The position numbers and the translations under genes are program-made. This document shows positions 22,344-33,125 of a DNA stretch of 64,000 nucleotides, piece after piece. Each line of letters starts with the position of its first letter. Within the stretch, counting starts at the first letter, position 1. Under the pieces are notes generated by a model that did no database searches, was not told where the DNA came from, and was given only the letters and a program-made list of their open reading frames with translations. The DNA comes from Trametes villosa (taxonomy: Eukaryota; Basidiomycota; Agaricomycetes; Polyporales; Polyporaceae): assembly GCA_002964805.2 (NCBI GenBank), contig PUDQ02000017.1, positions 310,001-374,000 of the forward strand. The letters are read 5' to 3'.

Positions 22344-22685
22344 TGTGCGATCTGGCTATCGTACAGCAGGGGGAGAGGGGATCGAGGACAGGAGAGAAGG
22401 TGGAGAGGAGGACTTTGTGAGCAATCCGCAAACCCTTGCCCACCGGACGCGATCGATGATTAGATCATGCGCGTAGATCGAGGGCTTGTCCCAATCTAAG
22501 CGAGTAAGTAGCAGGTAAACCCACAGTTAACCTCGCAATCAGTCGGGTAAGCACCGTTCAATGGACTCAATAGAAACCCACCTTTCCCACTGCCAGATCC
22601 TCGACCAACACAGCGGACTCGGCTGTCGAGCTCGCTTAGTTCGCCCTCCGCCGGCCGGCGTCGACCAGGAAGATCTCCCACAGCC
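22344..22685. promoter_or_regulatory. Divergent spacer between NTF2 and the 22.7 kb gene
   Basis: 342 bp between two opposite start codons, so both promoters must lie here. No motif stands out clearly. Confidence 0.4.
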
Positions 22686-24163
22686 ATGGCCGCGTTCAAC
22701 ACCGTCATGTCCATGGCGCCCGTCGAGGGCCAGCGACCCGCGATGCGGCGCAAGTCGTCCGCCCAGAACCTCCTCTCCGGCTTCAAGTCCAACGCGGGCG
22801 GCAGCAGCGGCGGCCCGCCGCCCTCGTCCTTCCCCGTCAGCGCGATGCCCGGCACCGCGGGCCTGCCGTACTCGTCCGTGACGACCCCGACGACCGCCAC
22901 GATGAGCCGCGAGTGGGACGTGCAGTCGCTCCAGAGCGAGGGCATCGGCGCCGCCGCCGGCGCGAACGGGAATCCGCAGGGGACGTCGGTGGAGATGCTG
23001 AGGGAGCTGGTGAAGAAGAGGATCATCACGTTGACATACTTGCGAAACGTGCACGAGGGGTGCGTCTCTCATGTTCTCGCCGTCTGGACACCGCTGACCG
23101 GAAACCACCCCGACGAGCAGGAAGAGCCATTGGTTCCACACTATCATGATCACGCGCGTCGAGCTCGACCGCACGTTCACCAATGCGGCTATGAAGCAAC
23201 GGTGAGCCGTATACCACCTCCCGCACGCATGCGCTAGACAGCTCCAGCCCAGAACATACCGGTTCGCCGTCTTGGGGATGGCGCTCGCGAACCAGTTCGA
23301 AGTGAAGGAGCCCTCCGACTACCTGCGAGGTCTCTCGAGCGTACTGCTGGAGTACGAGCTCTTCAAAGAGGACAGCGACAGGCCGAAGATGGTACGTCTC
23401 GTTTGCAATACCGGGCATATGCACCGTCCTGAACTACGCCGTAGCGGCTGTTCCGGACGAAAGGCTCCAAACGACCCGGCGCCGACTATGCCATGTCCTA
23501 CACAGATCCTTCGGAGGCGTATATCACCCTTCCACATCTCGTACGTGACTTTACCTGATACCGGACGGCCCCGTGCCCATATGTGCTCTCTACGCAGCCC
23601 TTCCCCCTCGACTACCACCAAACTCTACTCTCCCTCCTCGACGTGCTCTCCGAAGTGTACAACAAGATCTCGAAGATCCTCGGGCCTTCACCGTTCTCCG
23701 GCGCCGGCCACAACATGATGGGCCCCCTCGGCCTTCTCTCACCACATCCCGGCGTGTCCTACCTCTTCTCCGGTATGGATTCCGCGCTACAGTCGAATGA
23801 TGCCGACAACAGCCTCTGGGGAATCGCGCACGCGTCGATGATGGGCCCGAGCAGCGCCATGGGTCCCGGCGCCATGTACGGAGGTGGCCCGGGAAGCCCG
23901 CCACCGAGCTGGACGACGACGCTCGGGGACACGGTCAGGCAGATTGACACCAAACTCAAGGTTCGTATCGTGTATTCCGAGGGCGTGTATCTGTCTAATG
24001 CGGCGTGATCTGCCACCCTCAGAAACTGATCGCGACGCTCCTGAAGGAGCTCGACGACTGCGCGCGGACAGGGATCAAAGACGAGTTGGCATCGCTCGAT
24101 CCGCTGTTACGACATGTCGCAGGTGCGGAGGAGGTGCGGGAAGGCATGTTTGAGTTTGATTGA
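22686..24163 (+). CDS. Conserved fungal protein of unknown function
   Basis: Six exons join in frame. After a low-complexity Ser/Gly/Pro region come well-formed conserved-looking blocks: REWDVQSLQSEGIG, VEMLRELVKKRIITLTYLRN, HWFHTIMITRVELDRTF, TYRFAVLGMALANQF, DYLRGLSSVLLEYELF, FPLDYHQTLLSLLDVLSEVY and KLIATLLKELDDCARTG. I believe this pattern recurs in other fungi as an uncharacterised protein, but I cannot name a domain. It looks alpha-helical and soluble, with no signal peptide or membrane segment. The intron after HEG was set by GTGCGT and a CAG that restores KSHWFHT. Shares its promoter region with NTF2. Confidence 0.7.
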
Positions 24164-25674
24164 GCAGATCGAGGCGGCGCGTCGCCGACTGTTCGCAGTC
24201 GTGCATCTCGTCCAAGGACGCTCGGATTGGACATATGGTAACTTTATAGCTCTATGTAATGGTGTACTTTGCTGTACTAGATATTAACCAGACGTGATCC
24301 TCACCCTACGGCGTTCGCGGATCGCTGTAGGCCTCGCAGTTGGTAGGGCTGCCTGAGGGGTAGAAACCTGGAGCATCGCGAACGCGAGCTCACTACTATC
24401 ATTTAGGGACTTCCGCAACGGATTTGAAACGCTTGCGATACCTCTCCCCTCATTGAGTCCACTCCCCACGGCTTCCGAGGCAAGCTTGGAGATTACTAGA
24501 TACATATCTGAGTCGTTTTTCGTGCTCTCAAAGTAATTATTGTGAGGACAGCAGACATGCCGATTTTTCAGCCACCGATCTCTGTACAGCCGAGGTACGT
24601 CTGCTATGACTTGCATGACACCTCCCCGTCCTCCCTCCCGCATTCAGACAGCAATCGGGGTGGACAGCTGGTTTGGGATATGCTGCTTAAGCACTCCTGT
24701 GATACTTCTACATACCTGCTCGACTTGTTGCTAAGAGATCTACCGGCTTTGTGCAAGCGCGGGCGTTTTGATGGGTGTACGAGGATGTTTTGTTCATTCA
24801 ATGATTCAAAACATGAGATGTTCGACGGAGGGGACGAATCATGGCAAAAGATCGTTGAATCAGTATTTACACACGCTGTTAGAGTATGGAGGCTGGGGGA
24901 GTCGTGTAAAGCGAGGTACGGTAGTCCTGCAAGATTTCCAGTTACATAGCAGAACCTCCTCAATGATAGTAACATACCGAGAAGCCTTCCGACATGTCCG
25001 TGAGACTGCACTGTGAGAGACCCCGCGATGGTGGACACGTCTCATGAGATCGACCTAATCATTGAACGTCGCTTACTAAGTCCCATATACAAGCCATTCA
25101 GACTCTGACGCTGTTGTCCCGTGGATATTAACGAGAATCCGCCAATGTCGGAGCGCGTTAAGCACGCAAGCACAAAGGGAGGGACAGAAGAGAGCAAGAC
25201 TGGGTATGCGAAGCGCAGCGAGTCGTTCTTTGTGGAGGGAAGAAGATGGCGTTGATACGAAGCAGCCCATTGTTGGTCGTCAACCAATCAACAGAGGCCG
25301 ACAGACGCGCGACCACACAGGGTGGTCGCCCGACGCTCAGCTGGACGATGTCGGGAGCCTGGGGGAGGTCAACAGAGGAAGTACAGAGAGGCAAGCTGCT
25401 GGTCGTCGCCTCTGCGGTGCTGAAGAATGTCGAGGACGACGGAGCCGGGGAGAGAAGCGGCGAGGAGGCTGTCAAGAACGTGGTGGAACGAGTCATGATA
25501 AGAGCTGCTAGCGCTGATCGAGGCGCGGCAAAGATTATAAATCGATCAATTTTTCAGACGGAGCTTCAATTACGGTGTATATAGGACGAGGGGTCACGTC
25601 CCCGCTCGCCCCTTTCCCCCTGCAACTGCATTTTCCCACGGTCTGAATATCCTGGTTTCCTCCGCACCACCATC
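24164..25674. other. Intergenic region upstream of TBP
   Basis: 1.5 kb without a supportable gene. An open frame at 24542-24949 has no recognisable similarity or splice context. The last 150 bases hold the TBP promoter. Confidence 0.5.
25578..25583 (+). promoter_or_regulatory. Candidate TATA box of the TBP gene
   Basis: TATATA (in GTGTATATAGG) 92 bp before the TBP start codon, with a second AT-rich TATAAAT about 45 bp further upstream (near 25537). Position and sequence fit a core promoter. This is suggestive only. Confidence 0.4.
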
Positions 25675-26818
25675 ATGTCCTTCGCTCTCCCCTCCCGCCA
25701 GGTTACCTTCGGCCGCCCCGCTGCTCAGACCCAGCAGTACCAGCAGCAGAGCCAGCCCCAGCCGTACGGGCAACCCCAGCCCCAGCAGCAGCAGGCAAAC
25801 GGCCTCGCGCTCCCCTACCCCTCCAACCCCTACCTCCCCGGGCCTTCGAGCCTTGCTCTCCCGGGGCCGTCCGCGACCGCCTACTCGTCGCAACCACAGC
25901 CTGCTCAACACCAGCAGCCACAGTCCCAGCAGACGACCCAGTCGCAGTCCCAGACGGTAGTCGGCAGTAGCCAGCCCACCGCGGGACCCTCCTCTCCACC
26001 TTCTACCGTCCCGGCGACGCCCGCTCCGCTCACGCTCGAGCAGCAGCACATCACCGCCGTCGAGGGCATCGTCCCCACGCTCCAGAACATTGTCGCGACC
26101 GTAAACCTGGACTGCCGGCTGGATCTGAAGACGATCGCGCTGCATGCCAGGAATGCGGAGTACAATCCCAAGGTTGGTATTTCACACTCCTGATATGTAG
26201 CCGTCGGACTTCCCTCCGTCGTGCTCCTTTTTACAGCGTTTCGCCGCCGTCATTATGCGTATCCGCGACCCCAAGACGACTGCCCTTATCTTCGCGTCGG
26301 GCAAGATGGTCGTCACAGGTGCGAAGTCGGAGGACGACTCGCGGTTGGCGTCGCGCAAATACGCGCGTATCGTCCAGAAGCTCGGCTTCGATGCGAAGTT
26401 CTCCGAGTTCAAGATCCAGAACATTGTGGGCTCGTGCGACGTCAAGTTCCCCATTCGTTTGGAGGGACTGGCGTACTCTCACGGACAGTTCAGCTCTTAT
26501 GAGCCCGAGGTATGTGGTCCATCCGCGACGTTGCGTGTGTGGAGGCTGACATTATCGACAGCTCTTCCCTGGCTTGATCTACCGCATGATCAAGCCCAAG
26601 GTCGTGCTCCTTATCTTCGTCTCCGGCAAGATCGTGTTGACGGGTGCTAAGGTAAAGTTTCCTTCCTTTCGTCATGAGACGCTCTGTCGGGAGACATGCG
26701 AGACGCCTCCGTACACGAGTGCTAACCAATCCTCGCCGCCGGCCGTTAGGTCCGCGAGGAGATTTACACCGCCTTCAACACCATCTACACCGTGCTTTGC
26801 GAATTCCGCAAGCCGTAA
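25675..26818 (+). CDS. TBP: TATA-box-binding protein
   Basis: TBP nucleates preinitiation complexes for all three nuclear RNA polymerases. The protein has a long Gln/Pro/Ser-rich N-terminus (about 120 residues), then the two TBP repeats: [57 protein letters not shown] and, in the second, [57 protein letters not shown] and the ending [10 protein letters not shown]. Introns with GT-AG ends fall at 26173, after YEPE, and after TGAK. The C-terminal core is complete. The Gln-rich leader is longer than in yeast, as is common in filamentous fungi. Confidence 0.95.
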
Positions 26819-27520
26819 GCGCCCCTCGCAGCGATATCGTCGATGCCGACGTTCGTTGCCGCGCCCTCCGTCCGCCCACCGTCGATATGTCGTCGTCGGT
26901 CATGTACGTTGCTCAAGGGTGCAACGGTCTGGGTGGGTGTCGGTGGGGGACGAGGGTGCGCCAGTTGAAAAGTCACGGACACCTCCCGAGGCAGTATGCA
27001 TATGACCCTCCTACACTCTCTTCGTGCACAGTCTACGATACAGCCCCCTTACTTACATACATACATACATACCATGCCCTGTTAAGACCATTGTAGCAAT
27101 TTGTACCTATACATCAATGCCAGTTTCTGTTTCGTGTACGCTACGCTTCGCATGTTCGATGTCGACTTGCAATCGTCCAGCTTCCAATCACATCACAACC
27201 TGCTGCGTCTCCGCGTATACTGGTTGTCTGTCACTGCGTCCTGCGCGTCGAGGGAGCACAGTTTGCGCCCGTATCATAGGCGCATCCCGAGCATGCGCCT
27301 TCGTGTTTCGCGACCTCTTCATGTAGGCACAGTTCCCAGAGGACATCGCAAGCTTAGGGGTGCTGGCTTTGAAGCCGATTCAGACGTCGTCCAAATGGTA
27401 GCACATCCGAAAACAGAGCAGCTCGGCCCTACGACCCAATGGATAGTACACGCGTCCTACATCTACAACATGTTAGATAGTCTTCTCGTCATCCGTACGT
27501 CCCCCATCGACGGAGCGCGG
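26819..27520. other. Convergent 3' spacer between TBP and WRS1
   Basis: 700 bp between two stop codons. It includes a TACA microsatellite at 27054-27072. No gene supported; a long frame across 27101-27769 is mostly the antisense of WRS1. Confidence 0.55.
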
Positions 27521-29094
27521 TCATGCGGCGGGCTTGACTGGGTCGACACTTGGCGCAGAGGGCGCCGCCGCCGCCGCCTTGCTCTTCCCGAACGTGGGCT
27601 CGATTTTGCGGCTGCTGTCCATGAACGCCTTGAGCTCGTCGTCGGTGACCTTCGCTCTCCGCTATGTTCTCGGTGTCAGTTACGTCGCATGGACGACATA
27701 GAAGACGATCACGCACATCCTGGAAGTCCTTCACGAATGTCTGGAGAGTTTGGATGCACTTCCCCTTGAGCTCGCCCGTGAGGAGCCGCCCCGCGCGATA
27801 TTCCTGTTTGGCAATGTCAGCTCGTCCAGCACGCACGGGAGGGGCTGAAGCAGCCTACCTCGCCCATCTTCTTCCACTCCTCATCGTCGTCCATGAAGAA
27901 GCCGAGGTACTGGTACGCGACGTCCACGTCCGGGTTCCCGCCGAGCCGGCGGTGCTCCTCGACGGTTTCCTGCCCGCCCGAGAAGCCGTGCTTGTTGATC
28001 TTGTTCTTGATCTGCCCGGGCGTGTCGGTCATGAAGATGCTCGAGTTCGCGTCCGACGCGCTCATCTTCGTCTGCGGGCCCTGCAGCGCGGGGAAGAACT
28101 TCGCGTGCAGCAGCGCGGGCTTCTGGTACTTGAGCTTCGCCGCGACGTCGCGCGTCAGCCGGAAGTACGGGTCCTGGTCGATCGCGCACGGGATGAGGCA
28201 CGGGATGTTCGACGCGGTGCCGAAGATCTGCGGGAAGGAGTTGGAGAAGGAGGGCGCGGCCTGGATGGAGACGAAGTGGATCTTCCCGATGTTGTCGCTA
28301 CAGCGCAAAGCGACCGTCAGGAACGGCTGCGGGAGACGAAGGAGGGTGCGTGCGGAGAGCGCACTCACGAGTCGTTGAACCCGAACGTCGCCTTCGCCTG
28401 GTTGATGGTGATCTGGCGGGAGATTTTGGACACGTTGCGGTAGAAGGGGCCGCCGACGAAGTCGTAGTCGCTGAAGATGAAGGTCTTCTCGAGCTTGAAG
28501 CCGACCGCGATGATGTCGCGAGCGTTCCGCTTCGCGAACTCGTATGTCTGCTCCGGCTTCAGCTCGTGCTTGAACAGGAACTTCTCGTCGTCCGTGAGCT
28601 GCACCACGAGCGGGACGTCGAATACGTCCTGCAGCCACCTCCGCCCCGCTCAGCCTCATGTGCGCATTGCTTCCGCGTCCGCACAGTACTCACTTTGTGA
28701 AGACGAACGGGACCATGTGTCCCAAGTGCATGCTGTCGCTGCTCGGACCCCGTCCCGTGTACAGGAAGAACGGCTTGCCCTGCTCATACCGATCGAGGAT
28801 CTTGTCCATGTCCCGATGCGAGAAGAACATGCCCCGACGGAGGAAGATGTGCGGGCGGTGGCCGGTTACTCGCTCGAACCGCTCGAGCATGGCCTCGTCG
28901 ACGCGCTTCGTGCCGAACTGGTCGATGAGCTTGTCATAGTCGATCGCCAGCTGCTTGCCGTCCTCCGCGACGGAGCCCTGGACGTCCCAGGGCGTTACGA
29001 CCTGTGCGTGCGCATCGGCAGCCACGGGTTTCACTTCCGGGGCTGCGGGCTGCTGTTCTGGATGTGGTGGTACTGCAGAGGTAGTTTCGGACAT
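27521..29094 (-). CDS. WRS1: Cytoplasmic tryptophanyl-tRNA synthetase
   Basis: Charges tRNA-Trp. Class I features are clear: the HIGH-type motif in [10 protein letters not shown] and the KMSKS-type motif in [15 protein letters not shown]. Eukaryotic cytosolic WRS signatures include VTPWDVQG near residue 35, [19 protein letters not shown] and [14 protein letters not shown]. The product ends with an Ala-rich tail ([19 protein letters not shown]) after a short exon. The start [10 protein letters not shown] lacks a mitochondrial presequence, so this is the cytosolic enzyme. Only 110 bp separate the start codon from the edge of a transposable element, so the promoter is unusually compact or partly element-derived. 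Confidence 0.94.
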
Positions 29095-29197
29095 GGTGGG
29101 AGAGGAGAGAGAGACCGTGGATTGACTCGAATGGATGTGGAATCCTCGGAGGTCGACATGATCACCGCACAAACCTGTTATCTCAGATCTTACCCGA

Positions 29198-29204
29198 CTT
29201 TATC
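29198..29204. repeat. Target-site duplication, left
   Basis: CTTTATC directly flanking the inverted-repeat element; an identical copy lies at 30651-30657. Confidence 0.75.
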
Positions 29205-30650
29205 CCCAGTGAGAACCGGACATATTCAGGTCTATCAGGAACTATGCCCGTGTAGCTACAGCTATTGCAATCTATTCGAGCCTCGCGGCGATCTATTTGC
29301 ATCTATTCAGGCAGTTCGAATCAGTTTTATCGCCGTCAAAGTTGCTCGAAAAGCAATGTCGACGGGCGCTTGCGGGACCTATCCCTCTGACAATTCCTGC
29401 TCGATCGTGCTCTTCCCGAGTTTTTGTCGCGCTCAGGCAGCACAGTGAACTCGCTTCCATCACATGACGGGCCTGTCCTTTGTGAATCTGTCGACAATCC
29501 AGTAATCCGATAATCTTGCACTCCTCCCACCACGTCCTCTGAGTCCTCCCGCCCATACAGAAAACACTCGTCGGAACTCCCTTCTACCCCAACTCTATTG
29601 CTCGCATTCTTTCTCCTACGGCTAGCGGCAGCACCAGCCCTCTCTGCGTAATCGTGTTACTAAAACTATTTGCCGGGACGCGCCCAACATGCCGGCGAGT
29701 AAAGTATCAGCACCTCGCGGAACCCCGGGCCCCATCCGCTCACCCAGGTGAGTATGCACTGTCTTAGGATTGTCTCTGCGACGCTCACTTCTTAAAAGGC
29801 AGATATGACGGCGCGATTTCAGTTCAACGAGAAACCTGAGTAGCCGAGGAAACAGCTTAGTCACTGATATCAAATCCACACAGGCGGAGGGCGCAAGGTA
29901 TGCATGCATTATCTTACCGTGCATATAATCCGGTGAATGCCACTGACGACTGTGCGTACGCTCTGATAACGTTTGCCGTCTCTTTGAAGCTTCCTACTGC
30001 CTTCCAATGCCTCTCTATCTCTCAGCTCACTCTCTGTGCTGCGATCTCTACTCGTCCTCTTCGTCTTCGTCTCTGGTCATTCACTCTTGGTCCACACTTC
30101 GGTTGCTGGTGTGCCCCCGCTGCTTGCTAGCTGCTAGTCTGTCGATCGAGCCCTTGGACTCTGTTCAGCCCACAACAACCGGAGTCCCCATGGCCGACGC
30201 TTAGTAGGCGGCGCATAGTAGGAGGCGACCGGAGTGCAGTGGATGCCGGGGACGCATAAGGTACGTCTGCACAAGGTCTACTTCAATGGGACGCGTGCGA
30301 GGAGGGGCACGGCGGTGCGTGTAGGGGCCAGGGGGTGCACGAGGAGCGTGCGCCGTGCGCCGTGTAGGCGGCGCCCTCCGGTACGGTTTCGGATAGGACC
30401 GGGTTTGATTTTGTGGTCCCGGGCACCTGTATCCACGTCATGTAATGAAATCTATTTGCGCAGACCCTGCTAGACGGCGATAGATGTGGATAGCTGGGCG
30501 TACGAGGGAATAGAAATCCCATCTATTCGCATATATGTATTGACGAAACAATCCAGCTAGCGCTATCAGCATGTATTCGCCTCAAGCTGGCTGAGGTAGA
30601 TAGATGTCAATACAGGGCGATAGGCATGAATATGTCCGATTCTCACTGGG
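29205..30650. mobile_element. Non-autonomous DNA transposon with ~32 bp terminal inverted repeats and 7 bp TSD
   Basis: The left end reads CCCAGTGAGAACCGGACATA... from 29205. The reverse complement of the right end at 30650 reads CCCAGTGAGAATCGGACATA..., with similarity continuing to about 32 bp with three mismatches. Identical CTTTATC 7-mers flank both ends. Inside both ends are clustered copies of a short motif around ATCTATT(T/C)GC and GATAGATG, as subterminal repeats of cut-and-paste elements do. No transposase-length frame is present, so it would need a helper. A short ATG-started exon at 29688-29748 followed by a GTGAGT donor might be a relic. The CAGTG near the tip recalls hAT-type ends, but a 7 bp duplication does not fit the usual 8, so I do not assign a superfamily. 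Confidence 0.75.
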
Positions 30651-30657
30651 CTTTATC
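30651..30657. repeat. Target-site duplication, right
   Basis: CTTTATC, identical to the copy at 29198-29204. Confidence 0.75.
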
Positions 30658-30750
30658 AGCCACCGCGTGAGCGTTTACAACGTGCGGTACTCGAGATTAG
30701 ATCGTATACTACCAGGACAAAGGCCAAGTCGAGCGAGAAGGCTTGGTGCG

Positions 30751-30772
30751 GTAGTACTAGTACTAGTACTAC
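30751..30772. repeat. TAGTAC microsatellite
   Basis: About three and a half units of a 6 bp repeat, between the element and F-box gene D. Confidence 0.7.
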
Positions 30773-30860
30773 AGTATTAGTGTAGTCGCTTTAATTTATG
30801 GCAGGACCTCTCAAGACCCTTCCGACTGCGAAGAGCCATCTGAAGTCGTGCCGGAGGATT

Positions 30861-32645
30861 CTAAAAATCACTGGAAGGGGAACTCGTCTCCGAGGAGTCA
30901 TTGTCCATGAAGACTGACCTAGGCGGGCTACTAGCAGCGTTACGGCGCACGACGTCCACCCCGAGGTCGCGCAGGCATGATACCCATTCTTCCGATGCCC
31001 CACCGATATCCTCTAGAATTAACCTCCGCAGAGGAAAGCCGGCACGTCCTCGACGGCGCACGGCGTCTTCCACCCTCTCCCTGTCGTATTCGTCGAAGGA
31101 CTTCCCAGCCAGCTCCAGGCACTCCAGCTCCGGGCACGGAGGCGGGGAGTCGGCAAAGATACTCTCCGCCAGAGCACGCATTGCCTCCACGACGTCCTCC
31201 AAGTCGGGTCGGACGAGGCGCACGGTGCGCAAACGCAGCGCGGGGTTGAAGAGCTCGGGCCAACACAGCCGGCTGAACCCGTCTCCGTACCGCCGAGGGG
31301 TGCTGAATATCAACTTCTCGGTGGCGTCCAGGATGTTTCCGGGTAGCGCGAGGATAAAGCGGTCGTCGTTGTCGGATAGAACAAACTTGACCGCAGGCTC
31401 GCCCAAGTCTACACCAGTTGGGTAGAGGCGTACCGTATTTTTCGAGGTTATCTCGATCCAGACAGTCCTGATCTCCGCGAGGCCGGGAAGGAGGCTGAGG
31501 TCGTCAGGGAAGACTTTGGGGAAGTATGGAGAGTCGTGAGGATCTTCAACATCGAGGGAGAAGTTATAGCGGGTGCAAGGGGGGAGGGCGAGATGCGAGA
31601 GGAAGTTTGCTACACACTCGGGGGTGAACTCCTCAAGGGAGAGAACGGACAGGAGCGGCAAGGCAATTGCCCCGTTTCTGTCAGCGGATGGTGCATCAGG
31701 GTCCACAAAATCAGCCCCCAAGCAGAGACGTAGCTCGACAAGCTGGGGACATTGCCGGAGAATGTCTAGGATTCTCTGCTCCTTCACGGGATCTAGGTGA
31801 TGTTGATACGCCGTGACGTCAAGCACATGCAGGTTTCTGTAGATGCTTGAGTACCACGAGAGGAAGGATGGGCGCAGGCGCAGAGATCGTAGCGCAGGGG
31901 TGGGTGAATTTTCGATGGAGAGGCGATCTTCATCTTCTCGTTGTCCATAAACGGTGATGGGCCGGAGGGCGGGGCGCGGATACGTGTACGTGCCATGGTT
32001 AGACATGCCGAGTAGGTGTAGGGTGGTAAGATACGGAGCATCTAGACATGCAATGCTAATGGCAGCGTTCTGCAGCCATTCCAAGTTTCCGCGGGGCGCT
32101 GCGAGTGTCAGAGAGCGGAGGCGGTCGTGGAGAACCACGGTCTTGAGGTAATTGGCCGGCGGGCTCGCTGCTCCAACTATGAGATCGACGTCCAACAACG
32201 CCTTCTTTGAGCGTTGGATGAAGGCTTCCGTCCTAGAAATGTTATCACCGACGATATTGGTCCACAGCGCGGGTGTATCAAGAGCGACCGCTCGCCAGTG
32301 CCGGCAGACGTGGGTGGATGCGACTACGTTGCTGCTCGAAGGGGGGTGGGACGCACAGGCCAGATAGGAGAATATGTGGATGAGGAGCTCGGGTGGTAGC
32401 TGGAGTATGGAACTTCTGGTGTTGCGCAATGCGCGCAGGTGTATGACGGTGTTCTTGAGGGCTTCGATAGATGAATTGAGTTGGGCCTCATGTTGGTCAA
32501 TGGCCTCGCAAAAGGATTCCCGAGACGCGGTAGAGCAATGGAGGCTATAGAGGTCGGGCCAATCTATGTTTGGAGGGGGCTCGAAGGAGGGGTGGTCCCC
32601 GCTAGAACGCTGAGGGTGGGGGCAACCTGGACAGGTGGTGGCCAT
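30861..32645 (-). CDS. F-box domain protein D (single exon)
   Basis: A 594-residue frame from ATG 32645. An N-terminal helical region (ESFCEAIDQHEAQLNSSIEA) precedes the F-box (LQLPPELLIHIFSYLA) and ASTHVCRHWRAVALDTPALW; leucine-rich sequence fills the rest. It is the close paralogue of protein C but has the N-terminal helix that C lacks, and its tail stops at SSPSSDF, where C continues for another 22 residues. The 3' flanking DNA still resembles C's tail coding sequence, so D has probably lost its end to a TAG stop. The track-open frame extends five codons upstream to a TTG, but ATG 32645 is the first usable start. Confidence 0.77.
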   Translation of the reverse strand: MATTCPGCPHPQRSSGDHPSFEPPPNIDWPDLYSLHCSTASRESFCEAIDQHEAQLNSSIEALKNTVIHLRALRNTRSSILQLPPELLIHIFSYLACASHPPSSSNVVASTHVCRHWRAVALDTPALWTNIVGDNISRTEAFIQRSKKALLDVDLIVGAASPPANYLKTVVLHDRLRSLTLAAPRGNLEWLQNAAISIACLDAPYLTTLHLLGMSNHGTYTYPRPALRPITVYGQREDEDRLSIENSPTPALRSLRLRPSFLSWYSSIYRNLHVLDVTAYQHHLDPVKEQRILDILRQCPQLVELRLCLGADFVDPDAPSADRNGAIALPLLSVLSLEEFTPECVANFLSHLALPPCTRYNFSLDVEDPHDSPYFPKVFPDDLSLLPGLAEIRTVWIEITSKNTVRLYPTGVDLGEPAVKFVLSDNDDRFILALPGNILDATEKLIFSTPRRYGDGFSRLCWPELFNPALRLRTVRLVRPDLEDVVEAMRALAESIFADSPPPCPELECLELAGKSFDEYDRERVEDAVRRRGRAGFPLRRLILEDIGGASEEWVSCLRDLGVDVVRRNAASSPPRSVFMDNDSSETSSPSSDF

Positions 32646-33125
32646 CGAATTCTGGTGCAATCGTGGTAGAGGGCGTTAATGGGATGATAGATCGTCAGCT
32701 CAGACTACCTACCATAGCGACGCGTATTTATCACCAGTAGAGGCTACGCACAGGAGTCGAAGTTTGCGACTCGTTCCAACGTGAGCGCTGGCGGCTGACG
32801 GTTAGAACTGCGATAGACGCCGGCACGAGCGCTGGATATCACTCGCTCGGGAAGTGCCGTGCCTGGCAGCACTTTCTGCGGATGTTCGTGAAGGATCAAT
32901 GAAGGATGGTACTTACTTATTCTCAGGCATCCAAGTCGCGAACCTTTGCGCTCCCCTGGTGGTGTAATGCGGCATGGTATGTCTTAAATCCTATGAGTCT
33001 GTACCTCTGACGTGCTGTGCATGAACAGCAAAGCTCCTCAAGGGAATCACTCTCTGAACCCGTTCAATCTCTAAACTATGTACATGATTGTGCAGATTCC
33101 CCCGGTTCGTAATACAAATGAACCG
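32646..33125. other. Intergenic region between F-box genes D and E
   Basis: 480 bp between two leftward genes. It should contain the promoter of D. Nothing else recognised. Confidence 0.45.

Noticed and set aside
24542..24949. 135-codon open frame in the TBP upstream region
   Set aside because: No similarity to any family I know, an overlapping antisense frame of similar length, and no promoter or splice support.
29205..30650. hAT superfamily assignment for the inverted-repeat element
   Set aside because: CAGTG near the tip is suggestive, but the tip reads CCCAGTG when the 7 bp duplication is used, and hAT duplications are 8 bp.
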